DNA of 64,000 nucleotides from Benzoatithermus flavus (GTDB lineage Bacteria > Pseudomonadota > Alphaproteobacteria > Geminicoccales > Geminicoccaceae): the NCBI RefSeq assembly GCF_037908215.1, contig NZ_JBBLZC010000011.1, forward strand, positions 1-64,000, in the 5' to 3' direction. The notes beneath the pieces are model-generated. The model worked only from the letters and a program-made list of their open reading frames with translations, was not told the DNA's origin and made no database searches. Numbering within the stretch: position 1 is the stretch's first letter; each line of letters opens with the position of its first letter. A program made the translations under genes and the position numbers. Below, piece by piece: positions 25,379-34,356 of the stretch.

Positions 25379-28300
25379 ATGGCACGGCAGGGCGGCTACC
25401 GCCGGCTCGTCGGGCTCGCGCTGGGCACGCTGCTGTGGCCGGTCGCGGGCGCGGCCGAGGTGGCGACCGACGGCACGCTCGGGCCCAGGCTGCGCCTTGC
25501 CGGTCCGGAGGTGACGATCCCCGCCCGGCTCGGCCAGACCCGCGGCCAAAACCTGTTCCACAGCTTCGCCCGCTTCGGGGTCGAAGAGGGGCAGCGGGTC
25601 ACCTTCACCGGGCCTTCGGGGCTCAGGAACGTCATCGGCCGGGTCACCGGCGGCGAGCCCTCGTCCATCGACGGCACCCTGCGCTCCAAGGTTCCCGGCG
25701 CCGATCTGTGGCTGCTCAATCCCGCGGGCATCCTGTTCGGCCCCGATGCCCGGCTGGCGGTGCAGGGCTCGTTCCATGCCAGCACCGCCGACGAGCTGCG
25801 CTTTGCCGACGGGGCGGTGTTCAGCGCGCGTGCGCCGGGCGGGAGCGTGCTCTCGGTGGCGGCGCCACAGGCGTTCGGGTTTCTGGGTGCGAGGCCGGCG
25901 CCGATCACGGTCGACCGGAGCGTGCTCGCCGTGCCGCAAGGCCAGGCCCTTTCGCTCATCGGCGGCGACGTCACGATCACGGCCCGGAACCAAGGTGCAG
26001 CCAGCGGGAGCTCGGCCGGCATGCTGCAGGCGGTGGCGGGGCGGATCACCCTGGCGGCCCTGGGCGGCTCCGGAGCCGTCGCCGTCGCCACGGGCCGGGC
26101 CAGTGGCGACGTGTCCGGTGACATCCGCCTGACCGACCAGGCGCTGGTCGACGCCAGCGGCGACGGCGGCGGCACGGTGCGCATCCGCGGCGGCAGACTC
26201 GCGGTCGAGAACCGGTCCTTCATCTTCGCCGACAACCACGGCCCGACCGACGCCGCCGGCGGGATCACGATCGAGGCCGGAGGGGTCACGGTCGCCGCCG
26301 GATCGAAGATCACCGGCGATGCTTTCGGCACGGGCAGCGCCGGCACGTTGACGGTTCTGGCCAGCACCGTCGAGCTTCGCGACGGTGCCATCGGCAGCAC
26401 CACCACCGGGGCAGGCGATGCCGGGTCGGTCACGGTCGAGGTCGGGCACCTGCTCGCCGCCGGTGGGCCGAGCCCGTTTCTCGCCGGTCTCACCAGCGAG
26501 GCCGGCGAAGGCGCCACCGGCCGGTCCGGCCGGGTGACGGTCCGGGCCGACACGATCGCGCTGCGCGACAGGGGCGTGATCGCGACCTCCACGGCCGGGT
26601 CGGGCGAGGCCGGACCGGTCACGGTCGAGGCCGGCACCATCGAGCTCCGCACCGGCAGCACGATCAGCAGCGCCACGGCCGCATCGGGTGATGCCGGCGA
26701 GATCGCGGTCACCGCCACCGGCCGCCTCGCCGTCATCGGCGATGTCTCGCCGCGTTCCGGCACCGGGATCTCCAGCGACGTCGGCGACGGCGCCACCGGC
26801 AATGCCGGGCGGGTGACGGTCCGGGCCGGCAGCCTCGAGCTGCGCGACACCGGCCTGATCAGCAGCTCCACCTCCGGGCTAGGCGATGCCGGCGAGGTGG
26901 CCGTCACCGCCGCCGGCCACATCGCCATCCTCGGCGACGTCGCGGCACCCTACCCCGCCGGCATCACGAGCCAGGCCGGCGACGGCGCCACCGGCAATGC
27001 CGGGCGGGTGACGGTCCGCGCCGACAGCATCGAGATCCTCGACAGGGCGGCCATCAGCAGCTCCACCTTCGGGCCGGGCAATGCCGGCGAGGTCGTGGTC
27101 GTCACCGCCGGCCGGCTCGCCGTCGTCGGCGACGATGCGGCGCCCTACGCCGCCGGCATCACGAGCCAGACCTTCTCCGGCGCCGGCGGCCCGACCGGCG
27201 CCGGCGGCCGGATAACGGTCCGGGCCGGCAGCCTCGAGCTGCGCGACACCGGCCTGATCAGCACCTCCACCGGCGGTGCGGGCGATGCCGGCGAGATCGT
27301 GGTCACGGCCGGCTCCCTGAACATCGTCGGCGCCCCTTCGTCGTCCGGCACCGCCGGCATCACGAGCCAGGCCGTCGACGGCGCCACCGGCGATGCCGGG
27401 CGGGTGACGGTCCGCGCCGACGCCATCACGCTTCTCGGCATGGCGGGCATCAGCAGCTCCACCTTCGGGCCGGGCGATGCCGGCGAGATCGCGGTCACCG
27501 CCGGCCGGCTCACCGTCGTCGGCGACGATGCGGCCCTCTACCCTGCCGGCATCACGAGCCAGGCTTTCCCCGACAGCAGCGGCCTCGCCGGCGCCGGCGG
27601 GCGGGTGACGGTCCGGGCCGGCAGCCTCGAGCTGCGCGACACCGGCGAGATCAGCAGCTCGACCGGCGGTGCGGGCAAGGCGGGCGAGGTGACGGTCGAC
27701 GCCGGCACCCTGGAGATCGATCACACCGGCCAGATCAGCAGCGCCACCTTCGGGCCGGGCGACGCCGGCGAGGTGCGCGTCGCCGCCGGGCGCATGATCG
27801 TGGCGAACGAAGGTGCCGTGGAGACGAATAGTGACGGCGCCGGGCAGGCCGGGGACGTGTCGGTCCGAGCGGGGCGGCTGACGGTGCGCGACGGCGGCCT
27901 GATCGGCTCGTCCGGCACCGGCAGCGGTCCGGCCGGCAACGTCAGCATCGAGGCCGACACGCTGACGGTGGAGGATGCGGGCATTCGCACCGCCGGCGCC
28001 GGCAGCCGCGGCGGGACGATCGCGGCCAGTGCCTCGGACCTGATCGGGCTCGAGGACGCGGAGGTGACGGCGAGCGGGATCACGCCCAAGGCGGGCCGGA
28101 GCGTGATCACGCTCGCAGCCCCCCTGATCGCGGTCGACCGCAGCCGGGTAACGGCGCTGACCGGGACCGGCGCGCCGCTCGCGGGCAGCGGGCTGGTGCG
28201 GCTGTTCGGCGGCACCACCGTGCTCTCGTTCGACAGCTTGGTCGCCGGCAGTTCGGGGGTGAGCATCACCGGGCTCGAAAGCGCGCTCGGCTCGCGGCTG

Positions 28301-28531
28301 GTGGTGCCGCAGGGGGTGTTCCTGAATGCCGGCGAGCTGCTGCGGGCGAGCTGCGCCGCGCGGCGGACGGCCGCGGCCAGCAGCTTCACGGCGATGGGCC
28401 GCGGCGGGCTGCCGCGCGATCCGGCGGCAGCGCTCCCCGGCGCTCATGCCCGGGCCGCGGCAACCGGCCGGGCCGGGCCGGTGCTCGCCGCCCGCTTCGC
28501 CGAGGGCTGCAGGGCGGACGGGGGCGGCTAG
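25379..28531 (+). CDS. Filamentous-haemagglutinin-type TPS exoprotein (TpsA-like)
   Basis: A 1050-residue secreted beta-helix protein. A signal peptide (RRLVGLALGTLLWPVAGAAE) is followed by a two-partner-secretion domain with the motifs NLFHSFARFGV and NPAGILFGPDARL (NPNGI-like), which direct export through a TpsB outer-membrane pore. From about residue 350 to 800 the protein is built of degenerate units of about 65-70 residues with a core GRVTVRAxxLELRDTGxISSST. It ends with a cysteine pair (ASCAARR and EGCRADG). No TpsB gene is adjacent on either side, so the transporter must be elsewhere. Such proteins act as adhesins or in contact-dependent interactions; I see no C-terminal toxin domain. 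Confidence 0.85.
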   Translation: MARQGGYRRLVGLALGTLLWPVAGAAEVATDGTLGPRLRLAGPEVTIPARLGQTRGQNLFHSFARFGVEEGQRVTFTGPSGLRNVIGRVTGGEPSSIDGTLRSKVPGADLWLLNPAGILFGPDARLAVQGSFHASTADELRFADGAVFSARAPGGSVLSVAAPQAFGFLGARPAPITVDRSVLAVPQGQALSLIGGDVTITARNQGAASGSSAGMLQAVAGRITLAALGGSGAVAVATGRASGDVSGDIRLTDQALVDASGDGGGTVRIRGGRLAVENRSFIFADNHGPTDAAGGITIEAGGVTVAAGSKITGDAFGTGSAGTLTVLASTVELRDGAIGSTTTGAGDAGSVTVEVGHLLAAGGPSPFLAGLTSEAGEGATGRSGRVTVRADTIALRDRGVIATSTAGSGEAGPVTVEAGTIELRTGSTISSATAASGDAGEIAVTATGRLAVIGDVSPRSGTGISSDVGDGATGNAGRVTVRAGSLELRDTGLISSSTSGLGDAGEVAVTAAGHIAILGDVAAPYPAGITSQAGDGATGNAGRVTVRADSIEILDRAAISSSTFGPGNAGEVVVVTAGRLAVVGDDAAPYAAGITSQTFSGAGGPTGAGGRITVRAGSLELRDTGLISTSTGGAGDAGEIVVTAGSLNIVGAPSSSGTAGITSQAVDGATGDAGRVTVRADAITLLGMAGISSSTFGPGDAGEIAVTAGRLTVVGDDAALYPAGITSQAFPDSSGLAGAGGRVTVRAGSLELRDTGEISSSTGGAGKAGEVTVDAGTLEIDHTGQISSATFGPGDAGEVRVAAGRMIVANEGAVETNSDGAGQAGDVSVRAGRLTVRDGGLIGSSGTGSGPAGNVSIEADTLTVEDAGIRTAGAGSRGGTIAASASDLIGLEDAEVTASGITPKAGRSVITLAAPLIAVDRSRVTALTGTGAPLAGSGLVRLFGGTTVLSFDSLVAGSSGVSITGLESALGSRLVVPQGVFLNAGELLRASCAARRTAAASSFTAMGRGGLPRDPAAALPGAHARAAATGRAGPVLAARFAEGCRADGGG
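26773..27640 (+). repeat. Tandem degenerate repeats (about 195 bp) inside the exoprotein gene
   Basis: Near-identical blocks coding GDGATGNAGRVTVRA recur at about 26783, 26978 and 27376, with diverged versions at about 27200 and 27590. The closest pair is 195 bp (65 codons) apart. High DNA identity between copies suggests recent duplication and makes the gene prone to length change by recombination. Confidence 0.7.
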
Positions 28532-28550
28532 GACCATCCGTCCGGCGGCG

Positions 28551-28576
28551 GGAACGCGATGCCGGCAGAGGTCGTT
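28551..28576 (+). promoter_or_regulatory. EcfG-type general stress promoter
   Basis: GGAAC at 28551-28555, a 17-nt spacer and CGTT at 28573-28576 match exactly the alphaproteobacterial EcfG (sigma-EcfG) consensus GGAAC-N16/17-CGTT. It points at the HWE kinase gene, whose ATG is about 148 nt downstream. HWE kinases commonly feed the PhyR-NepR-EcfG pathway, so stress-dependent expression is coherent. Confidence 0.65.
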
Positions 28577-28723
28577 GCGCAACCTCGTGCTGCGGCAAAG
28601 TTGCCTCTTTTCGCTTTGCATGCGTATCGCCTGAATTAATGCAAGATCCGGCGGGTTCGCAGCTGTTCGAAGCTTGGCAACCTTTAGTCTACACGGCTTC
28701 ATGGCTGCGCGCCGCCCGCGACA

Positions 28724-30856
28724 ATGGACGGACGAATGCCGATAAGGACACGAGCCGGCGGTGCCGCGGCCGGTCAGGGAGATACGCGCCTGGGTTGGAT
28801 GCGCTGGCGGGCGGCGGCACGGAGGTCCGCCCATTCCGCTCCTGAGCCTTTCTTCGGCGCTGCGCTCGGCGCGGGCGCGCTGCTCCTGCTCGCCCTGGCT
28901 CTCCTGGCCGGCAGCGCCTTGACCGCGAACGTCACCCTGACGCGGCTGCGCGATCATCGCGCGGAGATGGTCCGGAGCAATGCCATTCTGCGCGGGCTGG
29001 CCGAGCTGGAGGCCCATATCCGGCGGGCCGAGACCGGACAGCGCGGCTACATCCTCACCGGCGAGCGCCGCTATCTCGTTCCCTACGAGCAGGCCATCGG
29101 CCGGATCCGGGCCGACCTCGACCGGCTTCGCGGGCTCGTGCGGCACCCGGCGCAGATCGCCCGCCTGCAGGAGCTGACATCTCTGATCGACGCCGAGCTC
29201 GCCGAGCTGGCCCGGGTGGTGGCGCTGCGGGCACAGAGCTTCGATGCGGCCCTGGCGGCGATGCGCACCGATCTCGGCCAGAAGCTGATGGAGGAGATCG
29301 CGGCCGCGATCGAGAGGATGACCGCAGTCGGGCAGGAGTTGCTGGCCGAACGGGCGGCGCACGAGGAGGCGTCGGCAGCCCGGATCGCCCGCATGACGGC
29401 GCTCCAGGGTGTCCTGGCCATGGCCAGCGCACTCTTCGGTGTGATCCTCCTCGCGCGTCGGCGCGTGCAGGCGCGCATGCTGGACAGCGAGGCGCGGCTG
29501 CGGGCGGTGGTCGATACCGCCGCGGATGGCATCCTCACCATCGACGAGCGCGGCACCATCGAGACCGCCAACCCTGCCGTGGCCAAGCTCTTCGGCTATG
29601 CGCCTGCGGAGCTGATCGGGCGGAACGTGCGCGTGCTGATGCCCGAACCCTACCGCACCGCACACGACGGCTACCTCGAGCGCTACTGCCGGACCGGGGA
29701 GCGGCGGGTCATCGGCATCGGCCGCGAGGTCCTGGGCCTGCGCAAGGACGGCAGCACCTTTCCCATCGAGCTCGCCGTGACCGAGACACGGGTGGCCGGC
29801 AAGCGCCTGTTCACCGGGATCGTGCGTGATATCACCGAGCGCAAGCGGGCCGAGGCGGCGCTGGCCCGAAGCGAGGCGCGGCTGCGCGCCGAGCTCGCCG
29901 CGAGCGAGGCGCGCTACCAGCGCCTGGTCGACACCAGTCCCGACCCGATCCTGATCCACGAGATGGACGGGCGGATCGTCTACCTGAACCCCGCCTACAT
30001 GCGCCTGCACGGTGCTACGCGCGTCGAGCAGCTCCTCGGCCGTCCGCTGTTCGAGCTGGTCCACCCTGCCGACCATCACCTCATCCGGGAATACCAGGGT
30101 CGGATCGCGGCCGAGGGCGGCACGCAGCCGCCGATCGAGGTAAGAACGCGCCGGCTCGACGGCAGCGAGGTTCCGGTCGAGGCGCACCCGACCCCGATCA
30201 CCTGGGGCGAGCGGCGTGCCGCCCTCGTCGTCCTGCGCGACGTCACCGAGCGCAAGCAGGCCGAGGCACGGCAGGCGCTGCTGCGGCGCGAGCTGAACCA
30301 CCGGGTCAAGAACATCCTCGCCGTGGTGCAGAGCGTGGCGCTGATGACCGGCAAGGGTGCCGAGACGGTCGGCGCGTTCCTGCAGGCGTTCGACGGCCGC
30401 CTGCAAGCGCTCGCAGGGGCCAACGAGCTGCTGGTGCGCGACGGCTGGCAGGCGACCGGCCTCGCCGCCCTGCTGCGGCAGGCGCTGCTGCCGCACGGCC
30501 TGGAGGAGGGGCGGTTCGCGCTGCGCGTCGCGAGCCTGCCCGTGAGCGCCGCGCTGGCGCAGGACCTGGCGCTGGCGCTGCACGAGCTCGCGACCAACGC
30601 CGTCAAGTATGGTGCCCTCTCGGTGCCGGAGGGCCGGGTGGTGATCGAGGCCGGACCGGTCGAGGACGGCACGGCCCTGCGGCTGGTCTGGCGCGAGGAG
30701 GGTGGGCCGCCGGTCACGGCGCCTGCCCGGCAGGGCTTCGGCACCCGGCTCCTGGGCCAGCTCTTCGCCCGCCAACACGGCGGGAGCGTGACGCTGGACT
30801 GGCAGGCCCGGGGACTGGTCTGCCGGACCGAGGTGCCGCTCGCCGCAGCGGCCTGA
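28724..30856 (+). CDS. HWE-family sensor histidine kinase with CHASE3 and two PAS domains
   Basis: A 710-residue membrane kinase. A transmembrane helix (about 45-68) precedes a CHASE3-type periplasmic domain with the signature RRAETGQRGYILTGE, then a second helix (about 230-246) and two PAS domains (about 265-375 and 395-510), each ending in a DITERKRAE/DVTERKQAE linker. The kinase core is of the HWE class: phospho-acceptor H526 in RELNHRVKN, HELATNAVKYGALS and the W-x-E segment LVWREEGGPPV. A single-domain receiver follows 24 nt later. An EcfG promoter match upstream suggests that it belongs to the general stress network. Confidence 0.88.
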   Translation: MDGRMPIRTRAGGAAAGQGDTRLGWMRWRAAARRSAHSAPEPFFGAALGAGALLLLALALLAGSALTANVTLTRLRDHRAEMVRSNAILRGLAELEAHIRRAETGQRGYILTGERRYLVPYEQAIGRIRADLDRLRGLVRHPAQIARLQELTSLIDAELAELARVVALRAQSFDAALAAMRTDLGQKLMEEIAAAIERMTAVGQELLAERAAHEEASAARIARMTALQGVLAMASALFGVILLARRRVQARMLDSEARLRAVVDTAADGILTIDERGTIETANPAVAKLFGYAPAELIGRNVRVLMPEPYRTAHDGYLERYCRTGERRVIGIGREVLGLRKDGSTFPIELAVTETRVAGKRLFTGIVRDITERKRAEAALARSEARLRAELAASEARYQRLVDTSPDPILIHEMDGRIVYLNPAYMRLHGATRVEQLLGRPLFELVHPADHHLIREYQGRIAAEGGTQPPIEVRTRRLDGSEVPVEAHPTPITWGERRAALVVLRDVTERKQAEARQALLRRELNHRVKNILAVVQSVALMTGKGAETVGAFLQAFDGRLQALAGANELLVRDGWQATGLAALLRQALLPHGLEEGRFALRVASLPVSAALAQDLALALHELATNAVKYGALSVPEGRVVIEAGPVEDGTALRLVWREEGGPPVTAPARQGFGTRLLGQLFARQHGGSVTLDWQARGLVCRTEVPLAAAA

Positions 30857-30880
30857 CAGACGAGGGGGAAAGCACACGCC

Positions 30881-31264
30881 ATGAGACCGGGGCTCGCGCA
30901 CGTCCTGATCATCGAGGACGATTTCCTGCTGGCCCTCGATCTGCAAGAACAGATGGAAGAACTCGGCTTCGCCTCTTTCGCCTTCGCGAGGGACGAGGCG
31001 CAGGCGGTGGCGGCGGCGCGACAGCAGCGCCCCGACCTGATCCTGGCCGACTACCGTCTCGCCAGCGGCACCGGCCTCGGCGCCGTACGCGCCATCCGCG
31101 CCGTCTGGGGCCGGGTGCCGGTGGTCTACGTCACCGGCAGTCCCGACCTGCTCGTCGGCGAGGCCGACCCGGTGGTGGTGAAGCCGTTCGCGCGGAATCG
31201 TCTCCACCGCGCCTGCGCCGCCGTGCTGCTTGCTCCCTACGACGCCGTGCCCGCCGACCAGTAG
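30881..31264 (+). CDS. Single-domain response regulator (receiver only)
   Basis: A 127-residue receiver with the acidic pocket E12-D13-D14, phospho-acceptor D57 in LILADYRL, the conserved Thr in YVTGS and Lys in VVVKPF. It has no output domain. Coupled to the HWE kinase gene by a 24-nt gap, it is probably the cognate phospho-acceptor, acting as a phosphate sink or by protein contact, as the SdrG/MrrA-type receivers of alphaproteobacterial stress signalling do. The match to that subgroup is inferred. Confidence 0.82.
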   Translation: MRPGLAHVLIIEDDFLLALDLQEQMEELGFASFAFARDEAQAVAAARQQRPDLILADYRLASGTGLGAVRAIRAVWGRVPVVYVTGSPDLLVGEADPVVVKPFARNRLHRACAAVLLAPYDAVPADQ

Positions 31265-31320
31265 ACCCTGCCGCCATGATCACGACCAGAAGCTCCCCTG
31301 CCCGTCGGGCCTGCCGCGCC

Positions 31321-31464
31321 TTCGGCTGCGGCAGCGGCCACCCGGTCCGTCTCGATCTCGGCGACTGCTTCGCCTACGCGCTCGTCGAGGCCACGGGCGA
31401 GCCGCTTCTGTTCAAGGGCGAGGACTTCCTCCACACCGGCATCGGGCCGGCGCTGGGCCGGTGA
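31321..31464 (+). pseudogene. VapC (PIN-domain toxin) C-terminal fragment
   Basis: The last 47 codons before the stop read as the C-terminal third of a VapC ribonuclease toxin: a GHPVRLDLGDCFAYAL segment with the conserved acidic residue, then GEPLLFKGEDFLHTGI. The N-terminal two thirds, with the first catalytic Asp, are missing, and no VapB antitoxin is nearby. An ATG at 31276 keeps the frame open but adds no PIN sequence. It is a remnant of a lost toxin-antitoxin pair wedged between the receiver gene and a convergent dehydrogenase gene. Confidence 0.7.
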
Positions 31465-31471
31465 GCGCCGT

Positions 31472-32617
31472 TCAGGTCCCGGATCGCGCGAGCCGGTAGA
31501 CCCCGCCGCCGATGTCGACGACGAGAAGCTCCCCCGCCTCGTCCTCGCCGAACGAGGCGATCCGCAAGCTCGTGTCCAGGAGCACGCCGGGCCGACCGCC
31601 CCTGAGTACCAAGATCTCGCCGCTGCAGAAGTCGGCGTGGACGTAAGCGCCCGCGAGCGCCGGCACGGCACGGCCGCGATAGACGTAGCCGCCCGTGACG
31701 GCACAGCGCCCGTCCGTGTGCGCGTAAACGGCGACCGGCAGCACGAGCCCGCGCCGGTCGCATCCCGTCGCCGGCGCGAAGCAGCGGTTCCCCTCCATGA
31801 TTCGCCAGCCATAGTTGCCGCCGCGGCGGACGAGGTCGATCTCCTCGAGCCTCCGCTCGCCGACATCGCCGGCATAGAGCCGCCCGCTGGCACGGTCGAA
31901 CGAGAAGCGCCACGGGTTGCGAAAGCCCAAGGCCCAGATCTCGCCGCGGCCGCCGCCGGCCGCGAACGGGTTGTCGGGCGGAATCGCGTAAGGGCTGCCG
32001 CGGTCGACGTCGAGGCGCAGGATCTTGCCCAGGAGCGAGGAGCGGTCCTGGGCCCGGTCGCCTGGATCGCCGTGGTCGCCGCCGTCGCCGAGCCCGACAT
32101 AGAGCCGCCCGTCCGGGCCGAAGGCGAGCATGCCGCCATTGTGGTCGGGGAAAGGCTGCGGCACGACCAGGAGCGCCCGTCCCGTGGGCAGTGCTCGATC
32201 CGGGTCGGCCGAGACCCGGTGCTCGGCGAGCACCGTGGCCCCGTCGGGCCGCCGCGTGTAGTTCACGAAGAAGCGCCCGTTGTCGCGAAAGCGCGGATGG
32301 AACGCGAGGCCCAGAAGCCCGCGCTCGCCGCCCGACAGGACGCGGCCGGAAAGGTCGAGGAACGGCCGCGGCTGCAGCGCGCCGTTCTTCACGAGACGCA
32401 CGCGCCCGCCCTGCTCGACGACGAACAGCCGCCCGCTGCCATCCCCGGCATGGGTCGCGGACAGCGGTGCCGCGAGACCTCGCGTCGTCACCGGCACGAG
32501 GCGGATCGCCGGGACCTCGCCTGCGATGGGCCGCTCGGCCGCGCGCGGCGCGGCGGCCGTCGTCGTGCCGGCCAGCATGGCGAGGGCGAGCGCCACCCGC
32601 AACGAGTGCATGACCAT
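31472..32617 (-). CDS. PQQ-dependent aldose sugar dehydrogenase (soluble GDH/Asd family), periplasmic
   Basis: A 381-residue protein with a signal peptide (MVMHSLRVALALAMLAG, cleavage near AAA-PRAAE). The six-bladed propeller shows the family landmarks: RGLLGLAFHPRF, the catalytic-His region FPDHNGGMLAFGPDGRLYVGLGDGGD with Ca/PQQ ligands, GKILRLDVD and ALGFRNPWRFSFD. These enzymes oxidise aldoses to lactones in the periplasm and pass electrons to the respiratory chain. The start ATG at 32617 has GGGGGAAG upstream. It stands alone, divergent from the SBP56 gene. PQQ synthesis genes are not in the window. Confidence 0.85.
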   Translation of the reverse strand: MVMHSLRVALALAMLAGTTTAAAPRAAERPIAGEVPAIRLVPVTTRGLAAPLSATHAGDGSGRLFVVEQGGRVRLVKNGALQPRPFLDLSGRVLSGGERGLLGLAFHPRFRDNGRFFVNYTRRPDGATVLAEHRVSADPDRALPTGRALLVVPQPFPDHNGGMLAFGPDGRLYVGLGDGGDHGDPGDRAQDRSSLLGKILRLDVDRGSPYAIPPDNPFAAGGGRGEIWALGFRNPWRFSFDRASGRLYAGDVGERRLEEIDLVRRGGNYGWRIMEGNRCFAPATGCDRRGLVLPVAVYAHTDGRCAVTGGYVYRGRAVPALAGAYVHADFCSGEILVLRGGRPGVLLDTSLRIASFGEDEAGELLVVDIGGGVYRLARSGT

Positions 32618-32926
32618 GGATCGCTTCCCCCGTCTTCCTCGACCCGGGAGCCGGCACGGCCCCCGGGGGCGGGCGTGAGCCATCCACGAACCTTCGCCCT
32701 GGTCGCGGGCCAGGGTCAACGCCCCCGCGGCCCGCGGCGCCCCTGCTGACGGTCCGGTGTCGCGGACGAAGAGGCCGCGGCGAAATTCACGGCGAGAAAT
32801 CCTGCGCGCCTCGTGTCGCCCCGCCATCGAACCGCTGCGGGAATCGCTGCATTGACCCGGCAGCCGCCGGCGAGCAGAGTCCCGAATCCGGAGAGACCCG
32901 GACCGATCCACGACGGGAGGCATGCC
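32618..32926. other. Divergent intergenic region, sugar dehydrogenase / SBP56
   Basis: The 309-nt gap holds the promoters of both genes and no credible ORF. I could not pick a convincing promoter pair. The SBP56 side ends in a strong ribosome site (GGGAGG) just before 32927. Confidence 0.4.
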
Positions 32927-34297
32927 ATGTCGACGAGCACCGGCCACGACGCGAACGCCTGCTGTGGCCCCGGCTATGCCTCGCCCGAAGCGGCGATGCG
33001 AGCACCACGCGAGAAGCTGCTCTACGTCATCGGCCTCTACACGGGCACCAGGGTCGACGCACCCGACTATCTCGCCACCGTCGACGTCGACCCGGACAGC
33101 CCGACCTACGCGCAGGTGATCCATCGCCTCGAGATGCCGAACAAGGGCGACGAGCTGCATCATTTCGGTTGGAACGCCTGCAGCTCCTGCCACGGCGACG
33201 CCAGCGCCGAGCGCCGGTTCCTGATCGTGCCGGGCTTCCGCTCCAGCCGGATCCACATCGTCGATACCGGCGAGCCGAGAGCGCCCAGGCTGCACAAGGT
33301 GGTCGAGCCCGAGGAGGTGATCGGCAGGACCGGGCTGACCGCGCCGCACACCGTCCACTGCCTCGGCAAGGAGATCATCGTCTCCATGCTCGGCGACGCG
33401 GAGGGCGAAGGGCCGGGCGGCTTCCTCACCATGAATCAGGACTTCGAGGTCACCGGCCGCTGGGAGGCCGGGCTCGACGGCATGAAGTACAATTACGACT
33501 TCTGGTACCAGCCGCGGCACAACGTGATGGTATCGAGCGAGTTCGGCGCCCCCAACGCTTATTATCCCGGCTTCAGGCTCGAGGACGTGCAGGCCGGGCG
33601 CTATGGCCAGCGGCTCCATTTCTGGAACTTCCGCGACCGGCGCATCGAGCGGACCTTCGATCTCGGCGCCGACGGCCTGGTGCCGCTGGAGGTCCGCTTC
33701 CACCACGATCCGGACAGCTCGCACGGCTATGTCGGCGTGGCGCTGAGCTCGAACGTCTATCACTGGCACAAGAACGACGGCGGCTGGCAGCTCGACAAGG
33801 TGATCCAGGAAGAGCCCGCCGAGCTCGCGGGCTGGCCGATTCCCGTGCCGCCGCTGATCACCGACATCCTGCTGTCGATGGACGACCGGTTCATGTATTT
33901 CTCGAACTGGCTGCACGGCGATCTGCGCCAGTACGACATCACCGATCCGGCACGACCCAGGCTGACGGGCCAGGTCTGGATCGGCGGGCTGCTCGGCAGG
34001 GGCAGGGAGGTGAACGGCCGTGCCATCGCCGGCGGGCCGCAGATGCTGCAACTCTCGCTCGACGGCAAGCGGCTCTACTGCACGACCAGCCTGCTGTCGA
34101 GCTGGGACAACCAGTTCTATCCCGAGCTCGACGAACGCGGCTCGTGCCTCCTGCAGATCGACTGCGACACCGAGAACGGCGGCATGCGCATCAATCCCGC
34201 CTTCTTCGTCGACTTCGGCAAGGAGCCGAGAGGGCCGGCGCGGGCGCATGAGATGCGTTATCCGGGCGGGGACTGCACGTCCGACATCTGGCTCTGA
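32927..34297 (+). CDS. Selenium-binding protein 56 / methanethiol oxidase family
   Basis: A 456-residue seven-bladed propeller of the SBP56 family. The N-terminal ACCGPGYASPEAAM and the metal/thiol motif HHFGWNACSSCHGD, with DGMKYNYDFWYQPRHNVMVSSEFG later, are hallmarks. Family members oxidise methanethiol to H2S, formaldehyde and H2O2 with copper; some are periplasmic, but no signal peptide is visible here. GGGAGG precedes the ATG at 32927. It is a single-gene unit that ends 59 nt before a convergent kinase gene. Confidence 0.88.
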   Translation: MSTSTGHDANACCGPGYASPEAAMRAPREKLLYVIGLYTGTRVDAPDYLATVDVDPDSPTYAQVIHRLEMPNKGDELHHFGWNACSSCHGDASAERRFLIVPGFRSSRIHIVDTGEPRAPRLHKVVEPEEVIGRTGLTAPHTVHCLGKEIIVSMLGDAEGEGPGGFLTMNQDFEVTGRWEAGLDGMKYNYDFWYQPRHNVMVSSEFGAPNAYYPGFRLEDVQAGRYGQRLHFWNFRDRRIERTFDLGADGLVPLEVRFHHDPDSSHGYVGVALSSNVYHWHKNDGGWQLDKVIQEEPAELAGWPIPVPPLITDILLSMDDRFMYFSNWLHGDLRQYDITDPARPRLTGQVWIGGLLGRGREVNGRAIAGGPQMLQLSLDGKRLYCTTSLLSSWDNQFYPELDERGSCLLQIDCDTENGGMRINPAFFVDFGKEPRGPARAHEMRYPGGDCTSDIWL

Positions 34298-34330
34298 AGC
34301 GGCATGGGCACGCCTGCCGCAGCCGCGCCC

Positions 34331-34353
34331 GTGCTCGCGGTGACCGTGAGCAC
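34331..34353. terminator. Bidirectional hairpin between convergent genes
   Basis: GTGCTCGCGGT and ACCGTGAGCAC form an 11-bp stem with one mismatch, in the 59-nt gap between the SBP56 and FGGY kinase stop codons. Without a T-run, Rho-independent termination is only probable. Confidence 0.45.
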
Positions 34354-34356
34354 GCC

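Noticed and set aside
26773..27640. Regularly spaced repeats that could suggest a CRISPR array
   Set aside because: The units are about 195 bp, remain in one coding frame and translate to beta-helix repeats; there are no 25-40 bp repeats with unique spacers.
26879..31207. Minus-strand open frame of more than 1400 codons opposite the exoprotein and HWE kinase
   Set aside because: It crosses the intergenic region and two well-supported genes on the other strand, with low-complexity sequence; a shadow frame.
31276..31464. Intact small gene encoding a 62-residue protein
   Set aside because: Only the last 47 residues match anything, and they match the C-terminal part of VapC without catalytic N-terminus, so I call it a fragment.
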